Shown here one piece after another: positions 48,851 through 57,910 of a stretch of DNA of 64,000 nucleotides. The position numbers were made by a program, and so were the translations under genes. The DNA is from Actinomadura rudentiformis. GTDB taxonomy: Bacteria; Actinomycetota; Actinomycetes; Streptosporangiales; Streptosporangiaceae. A model generated the notes under the pieces. That model made no database searches. It was not told where the DNA came from and saw nothing but the letters and a program-made list of their open reading frames with translations. Each line of letters starts with the position of its first letter. Positions within the stretch are counted from its first letter, which is position 1. Where the stretch lies: the NCBI RefSeq assembly GCF_008923185.1, contig NZ_WBMT01000014.1, forward strand, positions 186,001 through 250,000. Direction: 5' to 3'.

Positions 48851-49490
48851 GCTGTTCGAACCACTGCTGCGGTCCTACGACGAGAAGCGGCGGTCGGAGC
48901 TGGTGGCCGCCTACATGGCGGTCGAGCACGCCGCCGAACCGGTGCCCGAGGTGCGCTTCACGGCGCTGCGGGAGCCGGCGCTGCGGCGCACGGTCGAGGG
49001 CATGCTCGGGCTGACGGGCCGCACGCTCGTGCGTTCCGGCCAGAACGAGTGGATCTCGGGATACCGCGACGACGTCGCCGCCGAGCTGGCCCGCGACCCC
49101 GCGTGCGTGCCGCCCGCCGGGGACCGCGCCGTGCTGGTGCTCGTCCTGATCCACTCGGTGGCGATCCCGCGGGCGGCCGGGCTGCTGGGCGACGACTCGT
49201 GGATGTCGACGTACCCGACGCCGCTGGAGGAGCTGCGCCGCCGGTCGCAGCTGCCGATCGGGGAGCTGGAGAGCGCGCTGCGGCGGCTCCGTACGGCGGG
49301 GCTGGTGTCCCAGGTGAAGGCGGGGACGGAGGAGGCAGGCGGGTTCGTCCCCGGCCCGCAGTTCCACCGGCTCACCGACGCGGCGCGCCGCCGACTTCAG
49401 GAGGAGCTCATTCTCGCGGCCGGGCCGGATTCGCCGCTCGCGGCGGCCATCCGGGCACGCCGCCGCAACCAAGCCGGGGGGAACCCATGA
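48843..49490 (+). CDS. Small winged-helix (KITE-like) protein 2 of the SMC operon
   Basis: The 215-residue protein overlaps the previous gene by 8 bp. Two winged-helix-like segments are visible: ALRRTVEGMLGLTGRTLVR followed by NEWISGY, and LEELRRRSQLPIGELESALR followed by LRTAGLVSQVK and a wing. A tandem winged-helix protein beside an SMC gene fits a KITE subunit. With the preceding gene this would make two different KITE-like subunits, whereas MukBEF and Wadjet use one kind. The ATGA overlap couples it to the SMC gene. Confidence 0.5.
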   Translation: MSELFEPLLRSYDEKRRSELVAAYMAVEHAAEPVPEVRFTALREPALRRTVEGMLGLTGRTLVRSGQNEWISGYRDDVAAELARDPACVPPAGDRAVLVLVLIHSVAIPRAAGLLGDDSWMSTYPTPLEELRRRSQLPIGELESALRRLRTAGLVSQVKAGTEEAGGFVPGPQFHRLTDAARRRLQEELILAAGPDSPLAAAIRARRRNQAGGNP

Positions 49491-52400
49491 CCGCTGTCCT
49501 CGAACCGCTCCTGCCGGGTGCCGAGTCCGCCCGCGCGGGGATGGACCCCGAGGGCGTCGTCGGCGCCCGTACGCTGATCGCCGTCCAGGCCGTCAACATC
49601 TCGCGGCTGTCCACGCACCCGGTGCCGACCGTGCCCGGGACGCTCATCGTCGTCGCCGGTCAGGGCCCCAAGGACTCCAACGGCGCGGGCAAGTCGTCGT
49701 TCATCGCGGCGATCACGGCGCTGCTGGGCGACGAGCAGTGGCGGTTCGCGTCGGGCGCGCGGGCCGTCGCCGAGCTGCTGTTCAACGCCGAGCTGGCGGC
49801 GCAGGGCGACGCCCAGTGGGCGAGCGCCGACCACGGTTACATCGTCGGCGTCTTCGACTTTCCCGAAGACGCCGCTTTTCCCGAAGACGCTGCCTCTCCC
49901 GAAGACGCCGCCCTTCCCGAAGACGCCGCCTCCCCTGAGGACGCCGAGGTCGAAGAGCCCGACGAGACCGCCGGGAGCACGGCGGTGACGGTGTGGCTGC
50001 GGGTCAACGCGGACGCGCCGCACCTGGAGATCCGGTGGCGCCAGGGTGTGCATCTCGCCGCGGCTCCATCGGAGGCCGAACGCGTCGCGGCGGCCGACCG
50101 GATGTGGGCGTCGCTGCCCCGCAGCGCCGGGCGCCGCGACCTGGTGGCCAAGGACCTGGGCAGGACGCTGTACGGCGGCCAGGTGCGCTGCGTGTCGTTC
50201 CTGTCGACGTCCGTGCGGTCCAAGGTCGCGACCAACCTGCTCTCCCAGCCCCTCAACGAGATCAGCCCGGAGCGCATCTTCAGCGCGATCGCCGCGCTCA
50301 CCGGCCTGGACCGTGAGCTGGAGGCCGAGCGCACGTCGCGCGCGGAGGAGCACCGCGAGCGGGCCAAGGCGGCGGAGGCGGGCGAGCGGCTGGCCGAGTG
50401 GGAGAACGAGGCGGCCTCGCTGCTGAAGACGTTCGACCGGCGTGACCGGGCCCGTGCCGAGGTGGCCGCCGCACAGCGCTACTGGCGGACCCGGCAGGCG
50501 CGGCTCCTGGTGGACGCCGCCGAAGCCGACGCCGCTCACGCCGCCGAGCAGGAACGGCTGCACGCGGAGAACGAGGAGATCGTGGCGGCGATCGGCGCCG
50601 CGGCGAAGGAGGTCGAGCAGCTCACCGGCGGCGCGCTGGAAGCGCAGCTCGCCGAGGCCGGCACCGCCCTCGCCGACCTCAAGGGGCAGGCCGAGCAGAT
50701 CGGCGCGGACAAGGCCGTGGCCCGCAACCGCATGGACGAGCTGCGCCGCCAGGTCTCGGCGCTGGAGGAGCGACAGCGCGAAGCCGACGGCCGCGACGCC
50801 GAGACCGCGCAGCGCGAGCTGGCCGAGGCCGAGGCGCGCCGCGACGAGGCGCAGCAGGAATTCGGCATGGCCAAGGGCGCGGTGGCGCGCGCCGAGCGCG
50901 AGCTCGCCGAGGCTGAGGCCGGGGAGAGCAGCGCGCCCGCGCAGATCCGCGCCCTCGCCGCCGCCGGGATCGCGGCCGTCGGCCTCCTGGACGCGGTCGA
51001 GCTCGCCGAGGACGTCCGGGAACGCTGGGAAGCGGCGCTCTGGCCCTATCGCGAGGCCGTCGTCGTCGGCTCCTCGGACCTCGACGCCGCGACCGCCGCC
51101 CTGCGCGACCTTCCCGGCTCGATGATCGTCCCGGGGGACGGCGACCTGAACCCCGACGGCGCCGACCTGGAGGGCCATCCCGAGGGCGTGAACTCCGCCC
51201 TCCCCTTGCGCGGTTTCTTCACCGCCCTGGAGTCGGGCGACGGGACCGGCGTCGTCATCATCGGCGGCTTCCCCGAGCCGGTGACCGGCCGCGTCGCCCG
51301 CGTTCAGGCGGCTCGGGCAGCAGTGCGAACCGCTGGTGAAGCCCTCGAACAGGCCCGGCAGCGCACCTCCGACGCCGCCGCCGACGTCGCACTGGCCGCC
51401 CGTCGTCTCACCGGCGCGCGCGCCGCCGCCGAGCTGAAGCTCGTACGCGAGAAGATGACCGGCCTCCGCGAGCAGCTCGAAGACCTCGCGGGCAGCGAGG
51501 CCAAGCTCGGGCCGCGCCTGGGTTCGGCCGAGCAGGCGCTCCGGCGCCTCCAGGCCAAGGCCGACACCCGCGCCCTCGAAGTGGACCGCCTGCGCGGCCG
51601 CCGCGAGGCGCACGAGCGCGACCGCGACCGGGTCCGCGCCGCCCTGTCAGATCTGGCCGACAAGCGGGCCGCCCTGGGCCTCGACGACCTCGAAAAGGAG
51701 TGGGGCGGGTCCCGTGACGCCGCCGCCGAATGGCTGGCGGCCCTCGACGCCGACGAGCGGACCTGGACGCCCGACGAGTGGTGGCACAGCGCCGAGAAGC
51801 ACCTGTCCGAGGGGACACGCCGGGTCTTCCCCGACGGCCCGGCCGACGAGGACATGCCGGAGGAGATGCGTTTCCTCCTCAACGAAAGAGCCGAGGGCGA
51901 GGGCCGCCGGACCGAACGCGAGCAGGCCACGTTCCCCCGCCTGGTCAGGGTTCTGGAGAACTACCTCCGCCAGCAGGAGGACTACGAACGGCACCAGCGC
52001 CGCCAGATCGAGGTCCAGCTGTCCGCCCGCCGCGCCGACCTCGACAAGGCCCAGAGGGGCGCCGATGAGTCAGCCGGTGCCGCCGAGGCCCACCGCACCG
52101 CCCTCACCGCCGCGATCCGGGCACGCCTCCAGCGCGTCTCCGAGGAATTCGAGAAACTCGACCTGGCCTACGGCGGATACGGCGCGACCCTGGAATTCCC
52201 CACCCCCGAACAACCCGGCGACCCCGAGCAGGAATGGCGCTGGCGCGTGACCCCCAAGTGGCGGCGCTCGGACGGCCAGCGGTACGTCCCGTACAACCGC
52301 CGTGCCAACACCGCCCTCATGGACGAGAAGGCGGTCAAGCTCGTCTGCGCCGCCGCGCTCGCCAGCTCCGGCGGCGGCCGCCTGGTCCTCGTCCTCGACG

Positions 52401-52666
52401 AGCTCGGCCGCAACCTCGGCAAGGAGCACCGCAAGGAGGCCGTCGCCCTCTTCCGCAAGATCGGGGAGACGCACGGCATCACGGTCATCGGCGCGCTCCA
52501 GGACGACATGGAGCCGTACGCCATCGACGCCTGCGGGCAGTACGTCAAGCTGCGCCGGTCGTCCGACACCATGCCCTACAACGAACCCCCGGTGGTCGTC
52601 GGCTACGACGAGCACGAGCCGCGCGTCCGCCTCCTGGCCGCCCAGATCTCCGCCACACGCCCATAG
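49487..52666 (+). CDS. MukB/JetC-like SMC ATPase (uncharacterised subfamily)
   Basis: The 1,059-residue protein has an N-terminal ATPase half with P-loop KDSNGAGKSSF (63-72), where the first Gly of the usual GxxxxGKS is Asp. Then come a (PEDAAx)5 insertion (126-155), long Ala/Glu/Arg-rich coiled coils, a globular hinge-like region (about 485-600, with WEAALWPYREAVVVGSSD) and a second coiled coil. The C-terminal head has Walker B RLVLVLDELGRNLG (about 965-977). A canonical LSGGQ signature is not visible; the corresponding region reads NTALMDEKAVKLVCAAALAS. Size and layout match COG4913/MukB-type SMC proteins rather than Smc or SbcC. It overlaps the previous gene by 4 bp. Confidence 0.75.
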   Translation: MTAVLEPLLPGAESARAGMDPEGVVGARTLIAVQAVNISRLSTHPVPTVPGTLIVVAGQGPKDSNGAGKSSFIAAITALLGDEQWRFASGARAVAELLFNAELAAQGDAQWASADHGYIVGVFDFPEDAAFPEDAASPEDAALPEDAASPEDAEVEEPDETAGSTAVTVWLRVNADAPHLEIRWRQGVHLAAAPSEAERVAAADRMWASLPRSAGRRDLVAKDLGRTLYGGQVRCVSFLSTSVRSKVATNLLSQPLNEISPERIFSAIAALTGLDRELEAERTSRAEEHRERAKAAEAGERLAEWENEAASLLKTFDRRDRARAEVAAAQRYWRTRQARLLVDAAEADAAHAAEQERLHAENEEIVAAIGAAAKEVEQLTGGALEAQLAEAGTALADLKGQAEQIGADKAVARNRMDELRRQVSALEERQREADGRDAETAQRELAEAEARRDEAQQEFGMAKGAVARAERELAEAEAGESSAPAQIRALAAAGIAAVGLLDAVELAEDVRERWEAALWPYREAVVVGSSDLDAATAALRDLPGSMIVPGDGDLNPDGADLEGHPEGVNSALPLRGFFTALESGDGTGVVIIGGFPEPVTGRVARVQAARAAVRTAGEALEQARQRTSDAAADVALAARRLTGARAAAELKLVREKMTGLREQLEDLAGSEAKLGPRLGSAEQALRRLQAKADTRALEVDRLRGRREAHERDRDRVRAALSDLADKRAALGLDDLEKEWGGSRDAAAEWLAALDADERTWTPDEWWHSAEKHLSEGTRRVFPDGPADEDMPEEMRFLLNERAEGEGRRTEREQATFPRLVRVLENYLRQQEDYERHQRRQIEVQLSARRADLDKAQRGADESAGAAEAHRTALTAAIRARLQRVSEEFEKLDLAYGGYGATLEFPTPEQPGDPEQEWRWRVTPKWRRSDGQRYVPYNRRANTALMDEKAVKLVCAAALASSGGGRLVLVLDELGRNLGKEHRKEAVALFRKIGETHGITVIGALQDDMEPYAIDACGQYVKLRRSSDTMPYNEPPVVVGYDEHEPRVRLLAAQISATRP
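49862..49951 (+). repeat. 18-nt coding repeat (PEDAAx)5 inside the SMC head
   Basis: Five copies of an 18-nt unit beginning CCCGAAGACGCC encode PEDAAF, PEDAAS, PEDAAL, PEDAAS and PEDAEV. They insert an acidic flexible loop between beta strands of the ATPase head and keep frame. Confidence 0.9.
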
Positions 52667-52675
52667 ACTGCGGAC

Positions 52676-52821
52676 ATGAGCGAGCAGCCACTGCCGCACC
52701 TCATGAGCGAGGCCGAGTACCTGGCATTGCCGGAAGAGATCGCCCGGACCACAGGGCCGAGATCGAGCTCGAATACCCGTTTCCCGTCACGATGCCGATC
52801 GAGACTCTGATGCGGCGCTGA
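52676..52821 (+). pseudogene. Internally deleted Uma2-family nuclease remnant
   Basis: An ATG at 52676 gives MSEQPLPHLMSEAEYLALPE, the usual N-terminus of Uma2 (DUF820) proteins. After about 30 residues the match moves to a different frame, which reads IELEYPFPVTMPIETLMRR and stops at 52821, the usual C-terminus. About 130 residues including the PD-(D/E)xK core are missing at the junction near 52750. It is a deletion relic, 9 bp after the SMC gene. Confidence 0.7.
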
Positions 52822-52873
52822 TGCCCTGAATATCGGGGTGACCGCGACTTCGTGATCCGGAAGGATGCGCTCC

Positions 52874-55800
52874 ATGCGCGTCGCGGAACTGCTGAACGAG
52901 ATCGAGCCCCTCTCCCATGGTGAACGCTGCCGTCGTCTGGCGGCGCTCGCCCGCCAGGGGATTGAGCCCCACGTGCTCGACGAACTCGGCCGCGGCGACC
53001 ACTATGAACGGTCGCTGGCGATCTTCATCGCGGCGGCCGCGCGTGACACGGCGGGCCTGGACCATCTGGCTGCGGCCATGCGGGACCCCGCCGTCGATCT
53101 GGCGGGGGTCGCGATCGGCTGGGCGGCACGGCTCGGGGTCGGTCCCGAGGCGTTCGCCGCGCTGCTCGACGACGCGCCCGCCGCCCTCCGTTCGGCCGCT
53201 TACCAGGGGATCCGGCGGTGGCGGCGTGCGGACCTGGCCGAGGCGCTGATCGAACGTGTGGCGGCGCGGTGGGGCGAGGACGAGGCGGCGGGCCTGCTGC
53301 CGGTCTGCGGAGAGCGGGTCGCCCGCGAACGCATCGGCGCGCTCGCCCACGCGGTGCCCAACTGGCGGTCGTTCGGCCGCTCCCACCCCGACGTGATGCT
53401 CGACCACGCCGAGGAGGCCCTCGCCGGTCTTCCCGAAGGAACGCGGCGCCACTGGTGGTGGGGTCCGGCGGACGGCGTCGCGGCGGCCGCAGAGCATGAA
53501 CCCGGGCGGGTCATCGGGCTCCTCGAAGACCACTGGGTCGACGGGTCGCTGCCTGCGGCGCTGGTCCCGCGGTCAGGGCTGCTCTTGGACGCCGACCGCG
53601 ACCGGATGATGCGGCTCCTGCTGTCGGAGCCGCACCGGGAGCAGCTCGTCGATCTGCTGCGCACGCCGTCCATCCGGCGACGGATGACCAGGCTGGGGGA
53701 GGACGACCTGGCCGCTGTGGTGCGCGCGGTCCGGTCCGACGAGCACGTCCTGCGGCTGCTGGTCGACGAATTCCCGCCGAGCCGCCGGGAGCAGGTTTTC
53801 GAGCTGGCCATGGCCGGCGTGGACCGCGCCGTCATGGAGCTGGACGGCGAGTTGCTCGACGTGCTGCCTGCGGCGGCGCGCATCCGGGAGGCCCGGCGCA
53901 TGCTGCAGCTGCGGCAGGTGGCCGAGACCCCCTGCAGATACTGGGAGACTGCCTCGTATCTGCCGTACGACGAGGCGTTTCCGATCCTCAAGGCGCTCAC
54001 CGAGCGGCAGGACGCCGACGAACGCGCGACCGGCTACCGGCTGCTCATCGGTTGCGCCGGACGGGCCCGCGACCCCGAGGTTCTGGCGCGGCTCTTCGAC
54101 TCGCTCGGGCGGCTGCGGAACGAGCAGGACCCGGTCCGGTCGGCGGCGTTGCACGCGCTCGCCGCCATCCCGCCCGGCCAGATCCGGAGCTCGCATGGCG
54201 CCACGTTCGCCCGGCTCACCGAGGAGGCCCTCAACGCGCGCGACTGCTCGTACGCCACACGCGAGGCCATCGCGCGGCTCGCCCGGATCATGTGCCGGCA
54301 GGGTGCGATGCGCGGCGACGAGAGCCTGGTCGTCAAGGGGCTGGAGCTGTTCGGGAAGCTCACCGATCACCTGGGTGACGCGGCCTTCGGCCGGCTGGAC
54401 ACGGTGCTGCCGCGCGGTGCCGAACATGGTCTTGTGCGTATGCTCGCGGCGCGGCTGTCGGACGCGCAGCGGCGGGGCGAGCACGGGCTGGCGCTCAGGC
54501 TCGCCACGTCTCTAGGGCGCCGTGCACATGACGTGCACCTGCTGCAGGACGCGCTGGAAAAGGCCACCGGCGCGCGCGAGACCGCCGTGGCCAAGCAAGC
54601 GATCACGCTGTGGCTCGCGCCACCGCGTGCTCGCGGAGACCGCGTCGCCCGCCTGCTGGCGCGAGAGCCGTCCGCGGTGGCCCTTGCCAGCGTGTTCGCT
54701 GTGATCGCCACCGCCCGTACCGATCTGCTGGACGTTCCTCTGTCGGGGAACGTGCCGCCCGGTCGTTTCTCGACGCCGGACGTCCTTCACGTACCCTCGG
54801 CATACTCCTCATGGCCGCGCCGCTGGACTGCCGGGCAGCGCGTCCGCTACCTGGAGTTGCAGCATCTCCTGGCACAGGACGAGGGCACGCCCGACGCGCG
54901 CCGTGCAGAGGCCGTTCGCAACATCGGCGCGGTGCCCGGCGTGGGGGCCGACGAACTCCTCCCCTACCTCACCCATCCGGACGCATTGCTGCGCCGGGTC
55001 GCGCTGACCGCCGCCCCCTGGATCTCGACGCCCCAGGACATGCTGCCCGTTCTGCTGGAGCACGCCTCCAGTGATGACGCGCATGTCGCGGTGTACGCGG
55101 CCGCCCGGGCGGCACGTTACGTACCGCCCAGTGCCCTCGCGGCCCAGCTCGGACCGGTGCTCACCACCGGGAAGATCACCGCTCGCAAGGAGTCCTTGCG
55201 CATCCTCCTGCACAACCGGGTGCCCGAGGCGATGGCCCTCATCGAGGCCGCCTGGGACGACCCCGGCCAGCATCGCGACGTGCGGGCCGCGATCGCCTCT
55301 GCCCTGCGGGCACGTCTGGGTGACCCGGTCGCCATGCGGATCCTGAACGAGGCCGCGAACGGTCCACGCGACCTGGCCCGCCAGGTCCTCGGCACGTCGC
55401 CGTTCCTGATCGAGGATCGTCACCGGCCCGCCTACGGGCGGCTGGTGGTCCGCGTCGCCCGTTCCACCGACACCGAGGCGCGCGCCGCGGCACTGCCCGC
55501 GCTCCCCGCCTGGGCGCCATGGGCACCCGACGCGCCCGCCGTCGCCGCCGCGCTCCTCACCGACCTGACCGTGACCGGCTGGCAGGCCGCGCTCGACGCA
55601 CTGATCGGCTGCGCGACGAGCGGCACGGGCACCGCCGAGCTCTCGGCGGCGGCCGACGCCCTCGCCGGCGCCCCCGCCGAGCCCGACGCGGCCGCCGACC
55701 GCGACCGGCCCGCCTTCCAGCGGCTCGGCGCCCTCGCCGCCGCCGTGCGCGCGAAGGCCGTGTACTCTCGCGATGCCGCCGAACCCGCCGTCCGCGCCCT

Positions 55801-56200
55801 CGACGGGCGGCTGCCGGAACCGCAGGCGAGTGAGCTCCTCGCTGCGGCCCTGCGGTGGGACGCCCCTGGCGCCGCCGCTGAGATCGACGCGCTCGCCGAC
55901 CGGCCCATGGGCGGCGTCCTCGCGGTCGACGCCGTCGCGCACGCGCTGGCCTCCGGCGACGTGGAGCCCTGGTCGTACGGCTACCTGCTGCCCGAGCCCA
56001 CGCAGGTCCAGCCGCACGCGGAACGGCTCGCCGCGCGCGGCGACCTGGCCGGTGGGCTCTTCGCCTGCGCCCTGGCCAGCCGTCACGCACCGCGAGCGGG
56101 CTGGCCGGAGGAATGGCGTGCCCTGCTCCGCCTTCTTCGCACTCACGCCCATCCGGATGTCAGCTACACCGCACGCCACATCACCACATCGGACGAGTGA
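52874..56200 (+). CDS. Giant HEAT-repeat-like protein
   Basis: The 1,108-residue protein is almost entirely helical with repeated amphipathic pairs (for example DAAVRAL-like units, LLRRVALTAAPWISTP, HVAVYAAARAARYVPPSA, VRAAIASALRARLG). There is no signal peptide, membrane segment or catalytic motif. The ATG at 52874 was chosen because GGAAGG lies nine bases upstream; another ATG is three codons earlier. It follows the SMC operon on the same strand (207 bp, with a Uma2 relic between). HEAT proteins are scaffolds; in eukaryotic cohesin and condensin they bind the kleisin. Such a role here is only a hypothesis. Confidence 0.7.
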   Translation: MRVAELLNEIEPLSHGERCRRLAALARQGIEPHVLDELGRGDHYERSLAIFIAAAARDTAGLDHLAAAMRDPAVDLAGVAIGWAARLGVGPEAFAALLDDAPAALRSAAYQGIRRWRRADLAEALIERVAARWGEDEAAGLLPVCGERVARERIGALAHAVPNWRSFGRSHPDVMLDHAEEALAGLPEGTRRHWWWGPADGVAAAAEHEPGRVIGLLEDHWVDGSLPAALVPRSGLLLDADRDRMMRLLLSEPHREQLVDLLRTPSIRRRMTRLGEDDLAAVVRAVRSDEHVLRLLVDEFPPSRREQVFELAMAGVDRAVMELDGELLDVLPAAARIREARRMLQLRQVAETPCRYWETASYLPYDEAFPILKALTERQDADERATGYRLLIGCAGRARDPEVLARLFDSLGRLRNEQDPVRSAALHALAAIPPGQIRSSHGATFARLTEEALNARDCSYATREAIARLARIMCRQGAMRGDESLVVKGLELFGKLTDHLGDAAFGRLDTVLPRGAEHGLVRMLAARLSDAQRRGEHGLALRLATSLGRRAHDVHLLQDALEKATGARETAVAKQAITLWLAPPRARGDRVARLLAREPSAVALASVFAVIATARTDLLDVPLSGNVPPGRFSTPDVLHVPSAYSSWPRRWTAGQRVRYLELQHLLAQDEGTPDARRAEAVRNIGAVPGVGADELLPYLTHPDALLRRVALTAAPWISTPQDMLPVLLEHASSDDAHVAVYAAARAARYVPPSALAAQLGPVLTTGKITARKESLRILLHNRVPEAMALIEAAWDDPGQHRDVRAAIASALRARLGDPVAMRILNEAANGPRDLARQVLGTSPFLIEDRHRPAYGRLVVRVARSTDTEARAAALPALPAWAPWAPDAPAVAAALLTDLTVTGWQAALDALIGCATSGTGTAELSAAADALAGAPAEPDAAADRDRPAFQRLGALAAAVRAKAVYSRDAAEPAVRALDGRLPEPQASELLAAALRWDAPGAAAEIDALADRPMGGVLAVDAVAHALASGDVEPWSYGYLLPEPTQVQPHAERLAARGDLAGGLFACALASRHAPRAGWPEEWRALLRLLRTHAHPDVSYTARHITTSDE

Positions 56201-56245
56201 CACTCCAGGGACGAACGACAACTTTTCGGGTGCATGATGCGTCAC

Positions 56246-57910
56246 ATGAGCGTGACTGAGTGGAGTGTTTCCGAATTCGAAGAGCTGAAGGAGCTGGGCC
56301 GGGGCGGGCAGGGCCGCGTGGTGCTGGCCCGGCATGCCGTCAAGGGCACTCCTGTGGCCATCAAATACCTTCCGGCCGGCGCGGACCCCGGGGCGCAAGA
56401 GCGCTTTCGCTATGAGGCACGGATGCTCGGCCAGGTGCGCGACCCGCACGTCGCCAAGCTCTACCGCCTGGTCGAGGCGGACGAGGGTGTCGCGATCATC
56501 ATGGAGGCCGTCGAGGGCGTCCCGTTCAAGACGATCCTCGAACGCTATGGAACGCTCGAACCCGAGGCCGCGCTCACCGTTCTCAAAGGATCCCTGCTGG
56601 GCCTCGCAGCCGCCCACGCTGTGGGCGTGGTCCACCGCGACTACAAGCCCGCGAACGTCGTCGTCCGGGCCGACGGCCTGAGCAAGCTCATCGACTTCGG
56701 CATCGCCACGTTCGCCGGAAGCTCCTCGGGCGCCGGGACCCCGGTCTACATGGCGCCAGAGCAGTGGCGGGGCGGGCCCGCGAGCCCGGCGACCGATGTC
56801 TACGCGGCCGCCTGCGTCTTCTTCGAGTGCGTCACCGGGCGTCGCCCCTACCAGGCCACCGACCGTGCCGGGCTGATGAACGGGCATCTCAACGAGCCCG
56901 TCCCCCTCGAAGAGGTCGACCAGCCGCTGCGGCATCTCGTGGCGCGCGGCATGGCCAAGGAGGCGGCGCAGCGCCCGCCGAGCGCCGCCGCGTTCGTCGC
57001 CGAACTGGAGGAGACCGCGCGCAAGGCGTACGGGCCCGACTGGGAGTCGCGCGGGGTTCGGATCCTGGGCGGCGTCGCCCTGGCGTTCGCCGCGCTGTTC
57101 CCGCTCGCCGCCGCGGGCCTCGCCCCGGCGGGCGTCGCCGCGGGCGCGGGTGCGTCCGCCGCAGGATCGTCCGGCGTGGTGGGGGCGCTGAGTGCGAAGG
57201 CCACCGTGGCGATCGCGAGCACGGCCGTGGTCGGCGCCACGGCGGGCGTCTTCGGCGTCTATGAGTACGCCCAGTCCGACGAGACTCAGCCGCGCAAACC
57301 GGCCGCGGCGGCGAGCTCGCTCGCTCCGGGCAAGAACGTCGCGTTCGGCAAGCTTTCCCTGCGGCTCCCCCTGACCTGGAAGTCGCACCCGCTACCGGTG
57401 TACGAACGCAACTCCCGGACGCCCTTGACATACAACTACCGGGTGAATGTGCCCGGCCAATGCCGGGTGCCGAAGCTGGTGCAGGAAAACGACAAGCGTG
57501 AGGGGAAGACGCGGGAGCAGGACCCCTACTACAACAACCACTGCCCGAGCTTCGCTGTGATCGTCATGCCGTTCCGCAACGACGGCGAGCTGGGCTGGGA
57601 CACGTTCAAGATCACGAGTATCTTCGCTCCCGACACCGAGGCGACACACGCCTGCCCGCCCCGCGCCGACCTGTTCGGCATCGGGGGGCAAAAGCTCGTG
57701 AAACGAGGCTTGGCCCCCATCGGCGGACGCCAGGCCGAGTACCGCGAATGGCAGATCACCTGCGCGAAGCTCATCCCGAAATACGAGAAGACGAACGTGA
57801 GCTTCGCGCACCGCCTCTGGTACCTCCCGCAGTCGAAGGTCCTCATCGTGGACGAATGGAACACCCCCGGCCTCGCCGCGATCCTCCAGAAGGCGACCTG
57901 GACGGCCTGA
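56246..57910 (+). CDS. Membrane Ser/Thr protein kinase with Cys4 outer domain (paralogue 1)
   Basis: The 554-residue protein has a Hanks-type kinase domain (residues 10-265): glycine loop LGRGGQGRVVL, Lys40 in VAIK, HRDYKPANVV (Asp132), DFG at 150 and GTPVYMAPEQW. One or two hydrophobic Ala/Gly-rich segments follow (about 275-345). An outer domain of about 190 residues has four cysteines (QCRVP, NHCPSF, HACPPR, ITCAK) that could form two disulfides. It lacks PASTA or other known sensors. The catalytic loop has Tyr where Leu is usual. The start is ambiguous (ATG 56234/56237/56246 or GTG 56252). A close paralogue follows. Confidence 0.88.
   Translation: MSVTEWSVSEFEELKELGRGGQGRVVLARHAVKGTPVAIKYLPAGADPGAQERFRYEARMLGQVRDPHVAKLYRLVEADEGVAIIMEAVEGVPFKTILERYGTLEPEAALTVLKGSLLGLAAAHAVGVVHRDYKPANVVVRADGLSKLIDFGIATFAGSSSGAGTPVYMAPEQWRGGPASPATDVYAAACVFFECVTGRRPYQATDRAGLMNGHLNEPVPLEEVDQPLRHLVARGMAKEAAQRPPSAAAFVAELEETARKAYGPDWESRGVRILGGVALAFAALFPLAAAGLAPAGVAAGAGASAAGSSGVVGALSAKATVAIASTAVVGATAGVFGVYEYAQSDETQPRKPAAAASSLAPGKNVAFGKLSLRLPLTWKSHPLPVYERNSRTPLTYNYRVNVPGQCRVPKLVQENDKREGKTREQDPYYNNHCPSFAVIVMPFRNDGELGWDTFKITSIFAPDTEATHACPPRADLFGIGGQKLVKRGLAPIGGRQAEYREWQITCAKLIPKYEKTNVSFAHRLWYLPQSKVLIVDEWNTPGLAAILQKATWTA

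Noticed and set aside
49397..51613. Minus-strand 738-codon open frame opposite the SMC gene
   Set aside because: Low-complexity Leu/Gly/Arg-rich product, no motifs; the plus-strand gene has ATPase motifs and coupled start.
47094..52666. Reading the SMC operon as a standard Wadjet (JetABCD) locus
   Set aside because: The first genes show no DUF3375 or DUF4194 pattern that I recognise, and there is no JetD-like Toprim gene up to 56 kb.
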